Shown: piece after piece, positions 34,417 to 45,508 of the stretch
Position numbering within the stretch: position 1 is the first letter of the stretch
Layout of the letters: every line of letters begins with the position of its first letter
Assembly: GCF_012277275.1 (NCBI RefSeq)
Contig: NZ_CP051155.1
Coordinates: forward strand, 3,348,001-3,412,000
DNA from: Gephyromycinifex aptenodytis
Lineage (GTDB): Bacteria; Actinomycetota; Actinomycetes; Actinomycetales; Dermatophilaceae
Reading direction: 5' to 3'
Length of the DNA stretch: 64,000 bases
Position numbers and translations under genes: made by a program
The notes under the pieces: generated by a model
Database searches by the model: none
What the model was told of the DNA's origin: nothing
The model's input: only the letters and a program-made list of their open reading frames with translations

Positions 34417-34848
34417 ATGTTTCTCGGCACCCACACCCCGCGTTTGGACGAGAAGGGCCGGCTGATCCTGCCCGCGAAGTTTCGCGAGAAGCTCGCCGGC
34501 GGCCTGGTCGTCACCCGCGGCCAAGAGCGATGCCTGTACGTCTTCCCGATGGATGAGTTCGTTCGGGTCGCTGAGGATCTGCGCGCCGCCCCGGTGACGA
34601 GCAAAGCTGTGCGCGACTACCTACGGGTGTTTCTCTCCGGGGCCTTCGATGAGATCCCGGACAAGCAAGGCCGGGTCACCATTCCGCCCGCGCTGCGCGA
34701 GTACGCCGGGCTCGGGCGGGACTGCACCGTCATCGGTGCCGGATCCCGGGTCGAAGTCTGGGACAGCTCGGCATGGAACGCCTACCTGGAAAGCACCGAG
34801 CAAGCCTTCGCCGACCAGGCGGAGGAGGTGATCCCGGGCCTGTTGTAA
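34417..34848 (+). CDS. mraZ: Transcriptional regulator MraZ
   Basis: A 143-residue protein of two SpoVT-AbrB-like repeats: [20 protein letters not shown] in the first and [20 protein letters not shown] in the second, each with the DxxGR(V/L) loop that contacts DNA. It forms ring oligomers and represses the dcw operon. GGGAGG precedes the ATG, and four repeat sites lie in the promoter. It is the first gene of the dcw cluster. Confidence 0.97.
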   Translation: MFLGTHTPRLDEKGRLILPAKFREKLAGGLVVTRGQERCLYVFPMDEFVRVAEDLRAAPVTSKAVRDYLRVFLSGAFDEIPDKQGRVTIPPALREYAGLGRDCTVIGAGSRVEVWDSSAWNAYLESTEQAFADQAEEVIPGLL

Positions 34849-35106
34849 CGCGCATGACCCGCACACCGTCCCTGGTGTCCGGTCTCCACCCACTCGCCGC
34901 CCGGGGTACTTCCCCGATCCCGGGCCCGATCTGCCGGAGTCACTTCCCCGATTCCGGACATCACAGGCGAGCGGGGTGGGGCCCAGATCTCAGGGCCTAC
35001 CGCTTCCAGCCGCACCGTGTCCGCCACCATCGGCGCGACACCACTACCCACCAGCCGACACGTCATCGCACCCAAGAGTTCCCAGCACACCCCGGAGGAG
35101 GAGCAG

Positions 35107-36078
35107 ATGAGCGGACTTGCCGCTGACCGACATGTCCCGGTCATGCGTGAGCGGATCGTGGAACTGCTCGCGCCTGCCTTGAGTAAACCCGGGGCGGTCG
35201 TGCTCGATGCCACCCTCGGCATGGGAGGGCACACCGAGGCGCTGCTGCAGGCCTGCCCTACGGCTCGCGTCATCGGTATCGACCGCGACCCTGAGGCCTT
35301 AGAGCTGGCCGGGGGTAGGTTGGCCCAGTTCGGGGACCGGTTCATCGCCGTGCAAGCGGTTTATGACGAAATCCCTGAAGTGATGCAGGAGCAGTCGATC
35401 CGCAGCTTCGACGCGATCCTGTTCGACTTGGGTGTTTCCTCCCTGCAACTGGACGAAGCCGAACGCGGGTTCGCGTACAGCAAGGACGCCCCGCTGGACA
35501 TGCGGATGGACCCCACCCGGGGCATCACCGCAGCCGAGGTCCTCAACACCTACGAGCCGGCCGAGCTCATCCGCATCCTGCGCGACTACGGCGAAGAACG
35601 GTTCGCAAAAAAAGTGACCGGTGCCATAGTCCGCGCCCGTGAGGTGGAGAAGTTCACCACCTCGGCGCCCCTGGTGGAGTTGCTGCGTGCCGCGATTCCG
35701 ATGAACTCCCAACGCAGTGGCGGACATCCGGCCAAACGGACCTTCCAGGCGCTGCGCATCGAAGTCAACGAAGAACTGAGCGCTCTGGAGCGAGCCCTGC
35801 CCCAAGCGATTGATGCATGTGGGCTCGGAGGGCGTGTCGCTGTGCTGTCCTACCACTCCTTGGAGGACAGGATGGTCAAGAGAGTTCTCAGCGCCGGAAG
35901 CCACAGTTCCGCCCCGCACGGGTTGCCAGTCGAGTTGCCCGAGCATCAGGCGTACCTGCGGCTGCTCTGTAGGGGGGCAGAGGAGCCCTCACCGCAGGAA
36001 ATAGCCGACAATCCGCGTGCCGCCTCAGCGAAACTGCGGGCCGCAGAACGAATCCGACCGAAAGGACGCACTCGATGA
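35107..36078 (+). CDS. rsmH: 16S rRNA (cytosine1402-N4)-methyltransferase
   Basis: A 323-residue SAM-dependent enzyme that methylates C1402 in the decoding centre of 16S rRNA. It opens [19 protein letters not shown], with motif [18 protein letters not shown]. Further signatures are [38 protein letters not shown] and [13 protein letters not shown]. The ATG at 35107 has a GGAGGAGGAG site; an in-frame start 90 nt upstream is less likely. The 258-bp gap from mraZ is larger than usual and may hold a second promoter. It overlaps the ftsL-like gene by 4 bp. Confidence 0.97.
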   Translation: MSGLAADRHVPVMRERIVELLAPALSKPGAVVLDATLGMGGHTEALLQACPTARVIGIDRDPEALELAGGRLAQFGDRFIAVQAVYDEIPEVMQEQSIRSFDAILFDLGVSSLQLDEAERGFAYSKDAPLDMRMDPTRGITAAEVLNTYEPAELIRILRDYGEERFAKKVTGAIVRAREVEKFTTSAPLVELLRAAIPMNSQRSGGHPAKRTFQALRIEVNEELSALERALPQAIDACGLGGRVAVLSYHSLEDRMVKRVLSAGSHSSAPHGLPVELPEHQAYLRLLCRGAEEPSPQEIADNPRAASAKLRAAERIRPKGRTR

Positions 36079-36545
36079 GCCAGATGCCCGTCGCGACGAC
36101 GGTACGGCCCGCTAGGCGTCCGGCACCGGCGCGCCCCGACCTGCGCGTGGTCTCTCCCGCCCCGTTGGCGCCCCGCCGTTTGCCCTTCGTGCTGCTGTGC
36201 TCGTTCGTGTTGGCCGCAGGCCTGTTCGCGCTGCTGATGATCAACATGCAACTCGCCAGCGGCACGTATGCGCTGCACGACCTGCAACAGCGCTCCATCG
36301 CGCTCGCCCAGGACGAACAGAAGCTGCGGGAAACCCTCGCCGTCCAGGAATCCCCGGCTGTGCTGGCCCAGCGAGCCGAGGAACTGGGTTTGGTGCCGGG
36401 CACGGCCCCGGTCTTCCTGGACGTCTCCGACGGTTCAGTAGCCGGAGAGCCCACTCCGGCACCGACGCCCACCGATAACGAATCCGCCGCGCCCGCCCCC
36501 GCCACCCCAAGCAGTTCCGTTTCCGGCGCCGACACGGCAGGCTGA
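36075..36545 (+). CDS. ftsL: FtsL-like septum formation protein
   Basis: A 156-residue bitopic membrane protein. A Pro/Arg-rich cytoplasmic stretch of about 35 residues precedes one membrane helix ([20 protein letters not shown]), followed by an extracytoplasmic coiled coil ([20 protein letters not shown]) and a Pro/Thr-rich tail. Sequence conservation in FtsL is low; position between rsmH and ftsI, size and topology make the call. It should join FtsB/FtsQ and regulate FtsW-FtsI. Its stop is 5 nt before the ftsI GTG. Confidence 0.88.
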   Translation: MSQMPVATTVRPARRPAPARPDLRVVSPAPLAPRRLPFVLLCSFVLAAGLFALLMINMQLASGTYALHDLQQRSIALAQDEQKLRETLAVQESPAVLAQRAEELGLVPGTAPVFLDVSDGSVAGEPTPAPTPTDNESAAPAPATPSSSVSGADTAG

Positions 36546-36550
36546 ACCTC

Positions 36551-38698
36551 GTGTCGCAGTCCCTCCGCGATAGTGAAGCGGGGCGCCCTTCGCGTGCCTC
36601 GCAGACCTCGTCGCGCCCTCGCCGGGCCGCCGGTAGCGCCAAAGGCCCCGGCACCAAGGGTTCTTCGGTGCGTTCTGCCCGCCAAGAGAAGCGGGCCGGT
36701 TCGCCTCGAGCCAAAACCGGGTCGGGCTCCGGCTCGGGGTCACCCAGATCCGGAGGCGGCGGTGGCCGCGGCGGTTCCACCAGCAGCCCGCGCCTGGCCA
36801 ACCCGCGTCGCCGGGTCCGGGCGTTATTCGTTGCCATCCTCTTCGTCTTCACGCTGTTCGCGGCTCAACTGGTGCGCCTGCAGGGGATCGATGCTGCCCG
36901 GGTAGCCGAAGAAGCCCGCGACCTGCGCTCAGGTCTTCCGACGACGGTGCCTGCCGAGCGCGGCGCGATCCTGGACCGCAATGGGGTCCCGTTGGCGACC
37001 AGCGTCGAACGTCGCGACGTGGTGATCGACCAACTCGCCGTGGCCGAATACGTCGTACGGCAGGGGCGCAACCGCGTCAAAGTTGGGGCCGAAGGCGCCG
37101 CCAAGGCGCTGGCACCCATCCTCAAGCTGGATGAGTCCGAGTTGCGCAAGGAACTGACCGGGACCGCTCGCTACGGCGTCATCGCCCGCGGCATCGAGCC
37201 GGTCTTATGGCGCCAGGTGGACAAACTCGGCATCCCGGGGATCACCAGCACTGTGGTCCCGTTGCGCACCTACCCCGGCGGTGCGCCGGTTGCCCCGATC
37301 GTGGGATGGGTGGGGCCCACCGGAGATGCCGAGAACGGCACCGGCGGCGGGCTGGAGTACCTGCACAACTCGACATTGAAGGGAACCCCCGGGGAGACCG
37401 TTCGGGAGTATTCGGCGGACAACCGCGCCATCCCCATGGGTCACGCCGACATCATCCCGGCGGTTCCGGGCACCTCGATGAAGCTCACCATCGACAACGA
37501 CTTGCAGTGGTTCGCCTACGACAAGATCCGGGACCAGGTCCAGAAGACCGACTCCACCGCCGGCGTCGTGGTCGTCATGGACTTGCAGGGCCGACTTCGG
37601 GCTGTCTCGGAGTATCCCAGCTTCGACCCGTCCAACCCCGAGACCCGCACAGCCGACCGGATGCGCAGCAGCGCCTTCCAGGACAGCTTCGAGCCCGGAT
37701 CTACCGCAAAGGTGATGTCGGTGGGGGCTGCTCTGGCCGAGGGTGTCACCACCCCGACAACCGTCTATGACGTTCCGTCCACGATTGAGCGTCCCGACGC
37801 CGGACCCAAGCCGTTCCGGGACTCTCACCAGCACACCGACCAACGGCTGACCACGGCCGGCATCGTGGCCACCTCAAGCAACGTCGGCACCATCACCATC
37901 GGCGAGAAGCTTCCGCCGGCCACCCTGGAGCGCTACTACCGCGCCTTCGGTCTGGGCGAGGTCTCCGCTGTCGGGTTCCCCGGCGAATCTGCCGGGATGC
38001 TCAAGCCGGCCAACGAATGGGACGGACGGACCCGCTACACCGTGCTGTTCGGTCAGGGCCTCGGCGTCTCCGCAGTGCAGGCCGCCGGGGTGTTCCAAAC
38101 CATCGCCAACAATGGGCTGCGGGTCCCGGCCAGCATTGTCGAGGGCACCATCAGCCCCGACGGCACGGCGACGCCGGCCACCCCGCCCACCGGAATCCAG
38201 GTCCTGCCGCAACAGGCAGCCGCTGAGATGAACACGATGCTGCGCTCGGTCGTCACTGACGCGGGAACCGCCCACCTCGCCGAGATCCCCGGAGTTGCGG
38301 TGGCCGGTAAAACAGGGACCTCCGAGAACATCGGCGTCACCGCGCCCAAGGGGCACCAGCCGTACACCTCCTCCTTCATCGGTTACGCCCCGGCCAACGC
38401 GCCGCAGTTCATCGTGGCGGTGGTGTTGAAGGAGCCAGGTGAGGACCATTCCATCTACGGTGGCGCTCTGGCCGGGCCGGTCTTCCGGGACGTCATGTCT
38501 TATGCGCTCAAAGCCTCGGGCGTGAAACCGGTTCCGCCCACCACCGAGCGGTACCCGCTCACCGAAGAAGAGTTGCGTGAGGGTGTCAAGACCGAGCCCA
38601 CCGACGGCGTGACCCCCGCTCCGAACGGTGTGACCTTGCCCCCCATTGCTGTCTCGTCTCAGCCAACCGGGGCGGCCCCGTCGCCCTCCTCGCGATAG
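36551..38698 (+). CDS. ftsI: Penicillin-binding protein 3 (FtsI/PbpB), septal transpeptidase
   Basis: A 715-residue class B penicillin-binding protein that crosslinks septal peptidoglycan. About 95 residues of Ser/Arg/Gly-rich cytoplasmic tail precede the membrane helix (ALFVAILFVFTLFAAQLV). The dimerisation domain has TVPAERGAILDRNGVPLATS. The transpeptidase motifs are S384-T-A-K387 (EPGSTAKVMS), S442-S-N444 and K587-T-G (AGKTGTSENI). A Pro/Thr-rich C-terminal tail follows. The long basic N-terminus is typical of actinobacterial PbpB. It is the partner of FtsW, encoded downstream. Confidence 0.96.
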   Translation: MSQSLRDSEAGRPSRASQTSSRPRRAAGSAKGPGTKGSSVRSARQEKRAGSPRAKTGSGSGSGSPRSGGGGGRGGSTSSPRLANPRRRVRALFVAILFVFTLFAAQLVRLQGIDAARVAEEARDLRSGLPTTVPAERGAILDRNGVPLATSVERRDVVIDQLAVAEYVVRQGRNRVKVGAEGAAKALAPILKLDESELRKELTGTARYGVIARGIEPVLWRQVDKLGIPGITSTVVPLRTYPGGAPVAPIVGWVGPTGDAENGTGGGLEYLHNSTLKGTPGETVREYSADNRAIPMGHADIIPAVPGTSMKLTIDNDLQWFAYDKIRDQVQKTDSTAGVVVVMDLQGRLRAVSEYPSFDPSNPETRTADRMRSSAFQDSFEPGSTAKVMSVGAALAEGVTTPTTVYDVPSTIERPDAGPKPFRDSHQHTDQRLTTAGIVATSSNVGTITIGEKLPPATLERYYRAFGLGEVSAVGFPGESAGMLKPANEWDGRTRYTVLFGQGLGVSAVQAAGVFQTIANNGLRVPASIVEGTISPDGTATPATPPTGIQVLPQQAAAEMNTMLRSVVTDAGTAHLAEIPGVAVAGKTGTSENIGVTAPKGHQPYTSSFIGYAPANAPQFIVAVVLKEPGEDHSIYGGALAGPVFRDVMSYALKASGVKPVPPTTERYPLTEEELREGVKTEPTDGVTPAPNGVTLPPIAVSSQPTGAAPSPSSR

Positions 38699-38701
38699 CG
38701 T
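38696..38701 (+). promoter_or_regulatory. Possible internal -10 box before murE
   Basis: TAGCGT overlaps the ftsI stop region and lies 7 nt before the murE ATG, the same spacing as other leaderless starts in this window. A weak AGGGG also precedes the ATG, so coupled translation is an alternative. Confidence 0.3.
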
Positions 38702-38708
38702 CCAGGGG

Positions 38709-40244
38709 ATGAGTACGCACCTGCGCCCCAGCGCCGTTCCCGGTATCACCCTGCGCGGTCTACACGCGACCCTGGCAGGGGTCCCCCTGCCCGCCGGCGA
38801 CCTTGAGGTCCCGATAACCGGAGTCACTCTCGACAGCCGAAGTGTGTTGCCTGGTGATCTGTACGCGGCGCTACCCGGGGCTCGAGCCCACGGGGCCTCC
38901 TTTGCCGCTTCGGCAGTGCAGGCAGGGGCGGTGGCGGTGCTGACGGACGAGCGCGGTCGGGAGCTCGCCGACGTACAGGTGCCCGTTCTGGTGGTACCAG
39001 ACCCGCGCGCGTGCCTGGGCGAGTTGGCTGCCACGATCTACGGGCAGCCGGGCCGCAAACTGCGCACGGTCGGGATCACCGGCACCAACGGCAAGACGAC
39101 GACCGCCTACATCCTGGACGCTGCGCTGCGCGCCGCCAGCCATGTCACGGGGTTGATCGGGACGATCGAGACCCGGGTCGCCACCGAGCGGGTTCGCAGT
39201 GTGCGCACCACCCCGGAGAGCCCTGACCTGCACGCTCTGCTGGCCCTGATGGTCGAGCGCAAGGTCGACGTCGCCACGATGGAGGTCAGTAGTCATGCGC
39301 TGGCTCTGCACCGGGTCGACGGCCTGATCTTCGATGTGGCGCTGTTCACCAACCTGTCCCAGGACCACCTGGACTTCCATCACACGATGCAGGAGTACTT
39401 CGAAGCCAAGGCCGGACTGTTCACTGCGCACCGCTGCCGGCAAGGGATCATCTGCGTAGACGACGACTGGGGCCAGCGGCTCGCGGAGATCGCCTCGGTT
39501 CCGGTGAGCACCGTGAGCAGTGATCCGGCGCGCGCTGCCGACTGGCATCTGCTGGCCGAACCCGGCCAATCGGAGTTCGTGCTGCGCGCCGAGAGCGGCG
39601 AGGCGTTGAGCCTGCGCAGCGCGCTGCCGGGCGACTTCAACCGGATGAACACCGCTCTGGCCGCGCTGGCATTGCGTGTCGCAGGAATGAGCGACGAGGC
39701 CATCGTGGCGGCGATTCACGCAGGCGTCACGGTTCCCGGTCGGGCCGAGCGGGTCGATCTCGGCCCGGGCGCGCCGCAGGCCGTCATCGACTTCGCGCAC
39801 ACCCCCGAAGCTGTCGCCAACGTCTTGGCGGCGCTGCGTGCCCAAATGCAGGGTCCCCTGGTCGCAGTCCTCGGCGCCGGCGGAGACCGCGACGCCGGGA
39901 AGCGCGAAATGATGGGCGCCCGGGCCGCTCAGGTCGCCGATGAAGTCGTCGTCACCGATGACAACCCGCGCGAGGAAGACCCCGAACTCATCCGGGCAGC
40001 GGTGCTGCGCGGAGCGTTGGGCTGCGCCGAGGAGCCGGCGCGCTGTCACCAGGTCGCGGGCCGAGAGGCTGCCATCGAGTACGCGCTGCGCCTGGCCGGC
40101 CCGAACGGATTGGTCGCGGTGCTCGGCAAGGGGCACGAAGACGGCCAAGAGATCCACGGTGTGGTCCATCCCTATAATGACCGCGATGCGCTCACGCAGG
40201 CGTGGGCTCGTTGCCGCCGCACGCCTGAAAGGCCCATCTCATGA
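38709..40244 (+). CDS. murE: UDP-MurNAc-tripeptide synthetase (meso-DAP-adding)
   Basis: A 511-residue ligase that adds the third stem-peptide residue using ATP. The N-terminal domain binds UDP-MurNAc (ITGVTLDSRSVLPGDLYAAL), the central domain has the P-loop [16 protein letters not shown], and the C-terminal domain carries DDNPREEDPELI. DNPR is the motif for meso-diaminopimelate; lysine-adding enzymes differ there. Start 38709 fits the family length. It overlaps murF by 4 bp, beginning a run of ATGA overlaps. Confidence 0.97.
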   Translation: MSTHLRPSAVPGITLRGLHATLAGVPLPAGDLEVPITGVTLDSRSVLPGDLYAALPGARAHGASFAASAVQAGAVAVLTDERGRELADVQVPVLVVPDPRACLGELAATIYGQPGRKLRTVGITGTNGKTTTAYILDAALRAASHVTGLIGTIETRVATERVRSVRTTPESPDLHALLALMVERKVDVATMEVSSHALALHRVDGLIFDVALFTNLSQDHLDFHHTMQEYFEAKAGLFTAHRCRQGIICVDDDWGQRLAEIASVPVSTVSSDPARAADWHLLAEPGQSEFVLRAESGEALSLRSALPGDFNRMNTALAALALRVAGMSDEAIVAAIHAGVTVPGRAERVDLGPGAPQAVIDFAHTPEAVANVLAALRAQMQGPLVAVLGAGGDRDAGKREMMGARAAQVADEVVVTDDNPREEDPELIRAAVLRGALGCAEEPARCHQVAGREAAIEYALRLAGPNGLVAVLGKGHEDGQEIHGVVHPYNDRDALTQAWARCRRTPERPIS

Positions 40245-41635
40245 TTCCGCTGTCCCTTGGCCGCATCGCGCAGATCACCGGCGGCGAACTGCACGGTGAC
40301 CCCCAGGTATGCATCGACGGGCCGGTTGTCACCGATTCGCGCGCCGCGCAGCCCGGTTCGCTGTATGTGGCCCGCGTCGGAGAACACGCAGACGGTCACG
40401 AGTACGTTCCCGGCGCTGCGGCGGCCGGGGCGGTGGCCGCGCTGAGCACCCGCGTCGTCGAGGCGCTGCCCTGCGTGGTGGTGCCCGACGTGCAGGCAGC
40501 GTTCGCGGCCCTGGCCAGCGCCGTCATCGAGCAGGTTGAGGACCTCGTCGTCATCGGGATCACCGGGTCCTCGGGGAAGACCACCACCAAGGACCTGTTG
40601 GCCGGGGTGTTGAGCACGCTCGGGGAAACCGTGGCCAACGAAGGCTCCCTGAACTCCGAGGTGGGGGTGCCGCTTACGGTTACCCGCATCACCCCTACGA
40701 CGCGCTATCTGATCGTCGAGATGGGTGCCCGGGGGATCGGGCACATCGACTACCTGGCCAAGATGACCAGTCCGCACATTGGCATCGTGCTTAACGTCGG
40801 CAGCGCCCACCTGGGGGAGTTCGGCTCCCGCGAGGCCATCGCCCGCGCCAAGGGCGAACTGGTCGAGGCGCTTCCGGCGGACGGGTTGGCCATCCTGCAG
40901 GCTGACGACCCGCTGGTAGCGGGAATGGCTGAGCGCACCACAGCCCAGGTGTGCACGGTCGGGCGCCTCGGAGGCCAGCTGCAGGCGCTCAAGGTCGAGG
41001 TCGGCCCCAGCGGCGCCGCGTCGTTCACGCTGGCCGCCGGTGAGCAGCGCGAACGCGTCACGCTGGAGTTGCTGGGGGAGCACCAGGTCGACAATGCGCT
41101 CGCGGTGGCTGCCTGCGCACTGCACCTGGGGATGAGCCTGCCGCAGCTCGCGGCCGCGCTGGCTCAGGCCCGCCCGGTGAGCAGATGGCGGATGGAACGC
41201 CACGACCGGGCCGACGGCGTGGTCGTCATCAACGACGCCTACAACGCCAACCCCGAATCGATGGCGGCTGCGCTGCGCACCCTGAAGAGGATGGCGGAAG
41301 GCAAGCGGACCTGGGCCGTACTCGGCACGATGCTGGAACTGGGGCCGACCTCGGATGAGGAGCACCGCCAGATCGGTGAGATGACCGCTGACCTGGGCAT
41401 CGATGAGGTGCTCGCGGTGGGCCAGGGGGCCGCGGCGATCGCTGAAGGCGTCAGGATCGCCGGACAACGCCGTAGCGTGCGAACACACGCGCAGTGGGTC
41501 TCAGATATCGACGCGGCCCAGCGCGTGCTCGATGAAAACCTGCGAAAGGGTGACGTAGTCGTGCTCAAGTCGAGTCGGGACGCCGGTCTGCGCCAATTGG
41601 GCGACCGCTTGGTCGGTCAGGAGACTCTGGCATGA
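40241..41635 (+). CDS. murF: UDP-MurNAc-pentapeptide synthetase
   Basis: A 464-residue ligase that adds D-Ala-D-Ala to UDP-MurNAc-tripeptide. The N-terminal domain reads [19 protein letters not shown], the P-loop is [19 protein letters not shown], the central domain has [14 protein letters not shown], and [20 protein letters not shown] is the ligase signature. It is coupled to murE and mraY by 4-bp overlaps. Cytoplasmic. Confidence 0.97.
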   Translation: MIPLSLGRIAQITGGELHGDPQVCIDGPVVTDSRAAQPGSLYVARVGEHADGHEYVPGAAAAGAVAALSTRVVEALPCVVVPDVQAAFAALASAVIEQVEDLVVIGITGSSGKTTTKDLLAGVLSTLGETVANEGSLNSEVGVPLTVTRITPTTRYLIVEMGARGIGHIDYLAKMTSPHIGIVLNVGSAHLGEFGSREAIARAKGELVEALPADGLAILQADDPLVAGMAERTTAQVCTVGRLGGQLQALKVEVGPSGAASFTLAAGEQRERVTLELLGEHQVDNALAVAACALHLGMSLPQLAAALAQARPVSRWRMERHDRADGVVVINDAYNANPESMAAALRTLKRMAEGKRTWAVLGTMLELGPTSDEEHRQIGEMTADLGIDEVLAVGQGAAAIAEGVRIAGQRRSVRTHAQWVSDIDAAQRVLDENLRKGDVVVLKSSRDAGLRQLGDRLVGQETLA

Positions 41636-42723
41636 GAGCAGTTCTGGTCGCCTCCTTCATCTCATTGATCGTGGCACTGTTCGGCACCCCGCTCTACATC
41701 AAGTTCCTTGTGCGTCGCGGGTACGGGCAGTTCATCCGCGACGACGGACCCACCACGCACCACACCAAGCGCGGCACCCCGACGATGGGCGGCGCCGTCA
41801 TCATCGCCGCGACGCTCCTGGGCTACTTCCTGGCCCATTTCGTCACGGTGACCCCGGTCTCGCCCAGCGCGCTGCTGGTCATCTTCCTCATGTGCGGGTT
41901 GGGGCTGGTGGGTTGGGGCGATGACTTCATCAAGATCACCAAGGCCCGCAGCCTGGGATTGCGATCCTGGCAGAAGTTGGCAGGCCAGCTGCTCATCGGC
42001 ACGATCTTCGCCGTGCTGGCCTTGCAGTTCCCCTCACCCAGCGGTGACCGACCGGCCTCGATGGCGATCTCCTTCGTGCGTGACACCTCCCTGGATTTCG
42101 GCCTGCTCGGACCGATCCTGGGCACGATCGTGTTCGTGCTGTGGATCAACCTGATGATCGCGGGCACGAGTAACGGCGTGAACCTCACCGACGGTCTGGA
42201 CGGTCTGGCCACGGGCGCCAGCGTGGCCGTCAGCGCCGCCTACATTCTCATCGGCATCTGGCAGTTCCAACAGGGCTGCAGCTCTCCGGGGCGCATCGTC
42301 GGGCAGTGCTACACCACCCCGCACGCGCACGACCTGGCGATCTTCGCGGCGGCGCTGATGGGGGCATGCGTGGGGTTCCTGTGGTGGAACGCTTCCCCGG
42401 CCAAGATCTTCATGGGTGACACGGGTTCGCTCGCGCTCGGTGGTGCGCTGGCCGGTTTGGCCATCACCACCCGCACTCAGCTGCTCATCGTCATCCTTGG
42501 TGGGCTGTTCGTGATCATCACCATGTCGGTGATCATCCAGGTCGCCTCCTTCAAGATGACTGGGAAACGGGTCTTCCGGATGGCTCCGCTTCAGCACCAC
42601 TTCGAGCTCAAGGGCTGGAACGAGGTGACCATCGTCATTCGGTTCTGGATCATCGCCGGCGGCTGCGTAGGCGTCGGACTGGCGTTGTTCTACGCCGAGT
42701 CGATGGTCGGAGGTGCGTTATGA
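41632..42723 (+). CDS. mraY: Phospho-MurNAc-pentapeptide transferase
   Basis: A 363-residue membrane enzyme with about ten helices that makes lipid I from UDP-MurNAc-pentapeptide and undecaprenyl phosphate. Motifs include [36 protein letters not shown] with the catalytic Asp pair, [14 protein letters not shown] and [14 protein letters not shown], and the C-terminal [13 protein letters not shown]. It overlaps both neighbours by 4 bp. Confidence 0.98.
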   Translation: MRAVLVASFISLIVALFGTPLYIKFLVRRGYGQFIRDDGPTTHHTKRGTPTMGGAVIIAATLLGYFLAHFVTVTPVSPSALLVIFLMCGLGLVGWGDDFIKITKARSLGLRSWQKLAGQLLIGTIFAVLALQFPSPSGDRPASMAISFVRDTSLDFGLLGPILGTIVFVLWINLMIAGTSNGVNLTDGLDGLATGASVAVSAAYILIGIWQFQQGCSSPGRIVGQCYTTPHAHDLAIFAAALMGACVGFLWWNASPAKIFMGDTGSLALGGALAGLAITTRTQLLIVILGGLFVIITMSVIIQVASFKMTGKRVFRMAPLQHHFELKGWNEVTIVIRFWIIAGGCVGVGLALFYAESMVGGAL

Positions 42724-44234
42724 CCTACGTCGAGTGTGGCGGCGATCCACGCCCCGGCTTGGACCACGCCGAGGGTGACTGGGCGGGGCTGCGCGTGCTG
42801 GTGGCGGGTTTGGGTGTCAGTGGGTTCGCGGCCGCCGATGCGCTGCTGGAACGCAACGCCGTGGTCCGCGCGGTGGACTCCGGAACCGGTGGCAACCTGG
42901 CTGAGCGCACTCGTCTGCTGGAAATCCTCGGCGCCGAACTCGTGCTGGGCCAGAACGCGGCGGCGGCGCTGGCCGAGCCGGAGCGCCTCCTGGAGGGCAT
43001 CGAGCTCGTTGTCACCTCACCCGGATGGCGCCCGAACACGCAGCTGTTCATCGAGGCCGACGCCCGGGGGATCCCGGTCTGGGGCGAGGTGGAACTGGCT
43101 TGGCGGATGCGTCCGCGTGAGGGCGCCGCGCCGTGGCTGACGGTCACTGGCACCAACGGCAAGACCACGACGGTGCAGATGTTGGCCACGATGCTGCAGC
43201 AGGCTGGCCTGCGGGCCACCAGTGCAGGCAACGTCGGCACACCGATCATGGAGGTCATCCTCGACCCCACCCCCTATGACGTCGTCGCCGTGGAGTTGAG
43301 CAGCTTCCAGTTGCATTGGCAGCGCTCGGTCTCGCCGCTGGCCTCGGTGTGCCTCAACGTCGCCCCCGACCATGTGGACTGGCACGGCTCGATGCAGGCT
43401 TACCGAGACGCCAAGGGGCGGGTGTATGAGAACACCCAGGTCGCCTGCGTCTACAACGTGCAGGACCCGATCACCGAAGAACTCGTTCGTGAAGCCGACG
43501 TGCAGGAGGGTTGCCGCGCCGTCGGTTTCACCTCCGGCCCGCCGGGGCTGTCGATGCTCGGCATCGTGGACGGCGTCCTGGCCGACCGGGCCTTCATCGA
43601 GGGCCGGCGCACCAGCGCCGCCGAGCTTGGCGAAGTCGCCGATCTGCAGCGCGGCTCCACCCCGGTCGCCGATCATGTCGTCGCGAACGCGTTGGCCGCC
43701 GCGGCGCTGGCGCGGGCGGCCGGAATCAGCCAGCTCGCCGTTCGGGAGGGGTTGCGCGCCTTCACCCCGGAGGCGCACCGGATCGCCGAGGTCGCCTGCA
43801 TCGACGGCGTCACCTGGGTCGATGACTCCAAAGCCACCAACCCGCACGCGGCTGCCGCTTCGCTGGCCGCCTTCGACTCGGTCGTGTGGATCGCCGGCGG
43901 TCTGCTCAAGGGCGCTGAGGTGGACGAACTCGTCGCGCAACATGCAGGACGGCTGCGGGGGGTCGTGCTGTTGGGCGCCGATCGCGAGCGGCTCGCGCAA
44001 GCCCTGGCCCGACACGCCCCTGATGTACCGGTGGTGGATGTAGCCGCGACCGACACTGAAGCGATGGGGCTCGTCGTTGCTGAGGCGGCGCGCCTGGCCC
44101 AGCCGGGCGACGTCGTTCTGCTCGCGCCGGCAGCGGCCTCCATGGACATGTTCGACAACTACGAGGCTCGGGGGAACGCCTTCGCCACTGCGGTGCGGGC
44201 TCGCCCTGACGCCGGGGAGGCAACCTCGCCGTGA
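42720..44234 (+). CDS. murD: UDP-MurNAc-L-alanine:D-glutamate ligase
   Basis: A 504-residue cytoplasmic ligase that adds D-Glu to UDP-MurNAc-L-Ala. The N-terminal Rossmann-like domain reads [20 protein letters not shown], the P-loop is [18 protein letters not shown], and [13 protein letters not shown] and [20 protein letters not shown] are family signatures. The N-terminus has about 20 extra acidic residues. It overlaps mraY and ftsW by 4 bp. Confidence 0.97.
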   Translation: MTYVECGGDPRPGLDHAEGDWAGLRVLVAGLGVSGFAAADALLERNAVVRAVDSGTGGNLAERTRLLEILGAELVLGQNAAAALAEPERLLEGIELVVTSPGWRPNTQLFIEADARGIPVWGEVELAWRMRPREGAAPWLTVTGTNGKTTTVQMLATMLQQAGLRATSAGNVGTPIMEVILDPTPYDVVAVELSSFQLHWQRSVSPLASVCLNVAPDHVDWHGSMQAYRDAKGRVYENTQVACVYNVQDPITEELVREADVQEGCRAVGFTSGPPGLSMLGIVDGVLADRAFIEGRRTSAAELGEVADLQRGSTPVADHVVANALAAAALARAAGISQLAVREGLRAFTPEAHRIAEVACIDGVTWVDDSKATNPHAAAASLAAFDSVVWIAGGLLKGAEVDELVAQHAGRLRGVVLLGADRERLAQALARHAPDVPVVDVAATDTEAMGLVVAEAARLAQPGDVVLLAPAAASMDMFDNYEARGNAFATAVRARPDAGEATSP

Positions 44235-45508
44235 CAGCGCAGACCCCCGCCGCCGCGCGCACGGGCAACCGTGACAGACGCATCACGAGCCAGGCGGCAG
44301 GCCGCCCACCAGAGCAGCACCCGTTCTGGGAGCGGCTGGAGTCGCCGTTGTCGACGTACTACCTGTTGCTGGCGACCGTGGCGATCCTGCTGGTGATCGG
44401 CCTGGTCATGGTGCTGTCGGCGTCCAGCATCACCTCCCTTCGCCAAGATCAGTCCTCGTACACGGTGTTCATCAAGCAGGCACAGTTCGCCGTTCTGGGC
44501 TTGATCGGGGCCGGGATCGCCAGCCGGTTCAGTGTCGCCACCTGGAAGCGCCTGGCGGTGCCAGTGCTGCTGGTCGCGATCAGCCTGCAACTCCTGGTCT
44601 TCACGCCCCTGGGGGTCGAAGTCGGTGGTAACCGGAACTGGCTCGTCCTGGGGGGTTTTCGCCTGCAACCCTCCGAACTGGGCAAGGTGGCGTTGATCCT
44701 GTACGGCGCCTCCATCCTCAGCGCGAAACGCAAATACCTGCACCGGTGGAGTCACGCAATCGTTCCGCTGCTGCTCCCGGTCGGAGCGGTGGTCGTGGGT
44801 TTGGTGCTGCTGGGGCGGGATCTGGGAACGGGTCTGGTGCTGCTTGCCATCCTTACCGGCATCATGTGGGCGGCCGGGATCTCGTGGCGGTTGTTCGCGC
44901 TGGCCGGCGCCGCCTTCTGCGCCCTGGCGGTCGGACTGGTCTATTTCAGCGGCAACCGAATGGAGCGGATCAATCAATGGTTGAGCTGCACCGACGTCCA
45001 GCAGTGCTGGCAGAGCAGACACGGCCAGTTCGCGCTGGCTGACGGTGGCCTGGGCGGGCTGGGGTTGGGCGGCAGTCGCGAGAAGTGGCTGTGGCTGCCC
45101 GAACCGCACAACGACTTCATCTTCGCCATCCTGGGTGAAGAACTGGGCCTGGGCGGGACACTGGTCGTCCTGGCGTTGTTCGCACTGCTGGCACTGGCCT
45201 GCTACCGGGTTGTGCTGCAGACCAATGACATGTTCGTGCGCCTGGCCACCACCGGGGTCATGGTGTGGATCATCGGCCAGGCCATGATCAACATCGGCGC
45301 GGTCATCGGGCTGCTGCCGGTCATCGGGGTGCCGTTGCCGCTGGTCTCCTACGGCGGATCCGCTCTGGTCACCACCTTGGGAGCGTTGGGCATGGTCATC
45401 TCCTTCGCCCGCGGGGAACCCGATGCCCAGCAGGCTTTGGCAGGGCGCCCCAGCGTGTGGCGCCGTTCTTTGTCCGTTCTGTCCTCCACGAAAGGCAGCC
45501 GGCGATGA
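44231..45508 (+). CDS. ftsW: FtsW, septal peptidoglycan polymerase
   Basis: A 425-residue SEDS-family glycosyltransferase with ten predicted membrane helices. It polymerises lipid II at the septum in complex with FtsI. Motifs include VMVLSASSITSLR, NRNWLVLGGFRLQPSELGK, LLGRDLGTGLVLLAI, PEPHNDFIFAILGEELGLGG with the conserved acidic residues, and GVPLPLVSYGGSALVTTLGA. The N-terminal 40 residues are cytoplasmic and polar. It overlaps murG by 4 bp. Confidence 0.97.
   Translation: MTAQTPAAARTGNRDRRITSQAAGRPPEQHPFWERLESPLSTYYLLLATVAILLVIGLVMVLSASSITSLRQDQSSYTVFIKQAQFAVLGLIGAGIASRFSVATWKRLAVPVLLVAISLQLLVFTPLGVEVGGNRNWLVLGGFRLQPSELGKVALILYGASILSAKRKYLHRWSHAIVPLLLPVGAVVVGLVLLGRDLGTGLVLLAILTGIMWAAGISWRLFALAGAAFCALAVGLVYFSGNRMERINQWLSCTDVQQCWQSRHGQFALADGGLGGLGLGGSREKWLWLPEPHNDFIFAILGEELGLGGTLVVLALFALLALACYRVVLQTNDMFVRLATTGVMVWIIGQAMINIGAVIGLLPVIGVPLPLVSYGGSALVTTLGALGMVISFARGEPDAQQALAGRPSVWRRSLSVLSSTKGSRR

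Noticed and set aside
38871-40169. 432-codon minus-strand frame opposite murE, and a similar 438-codon one opposite murF
   Set aside because: The plus-strand ligases have all motifs; the antisense products have no family features.
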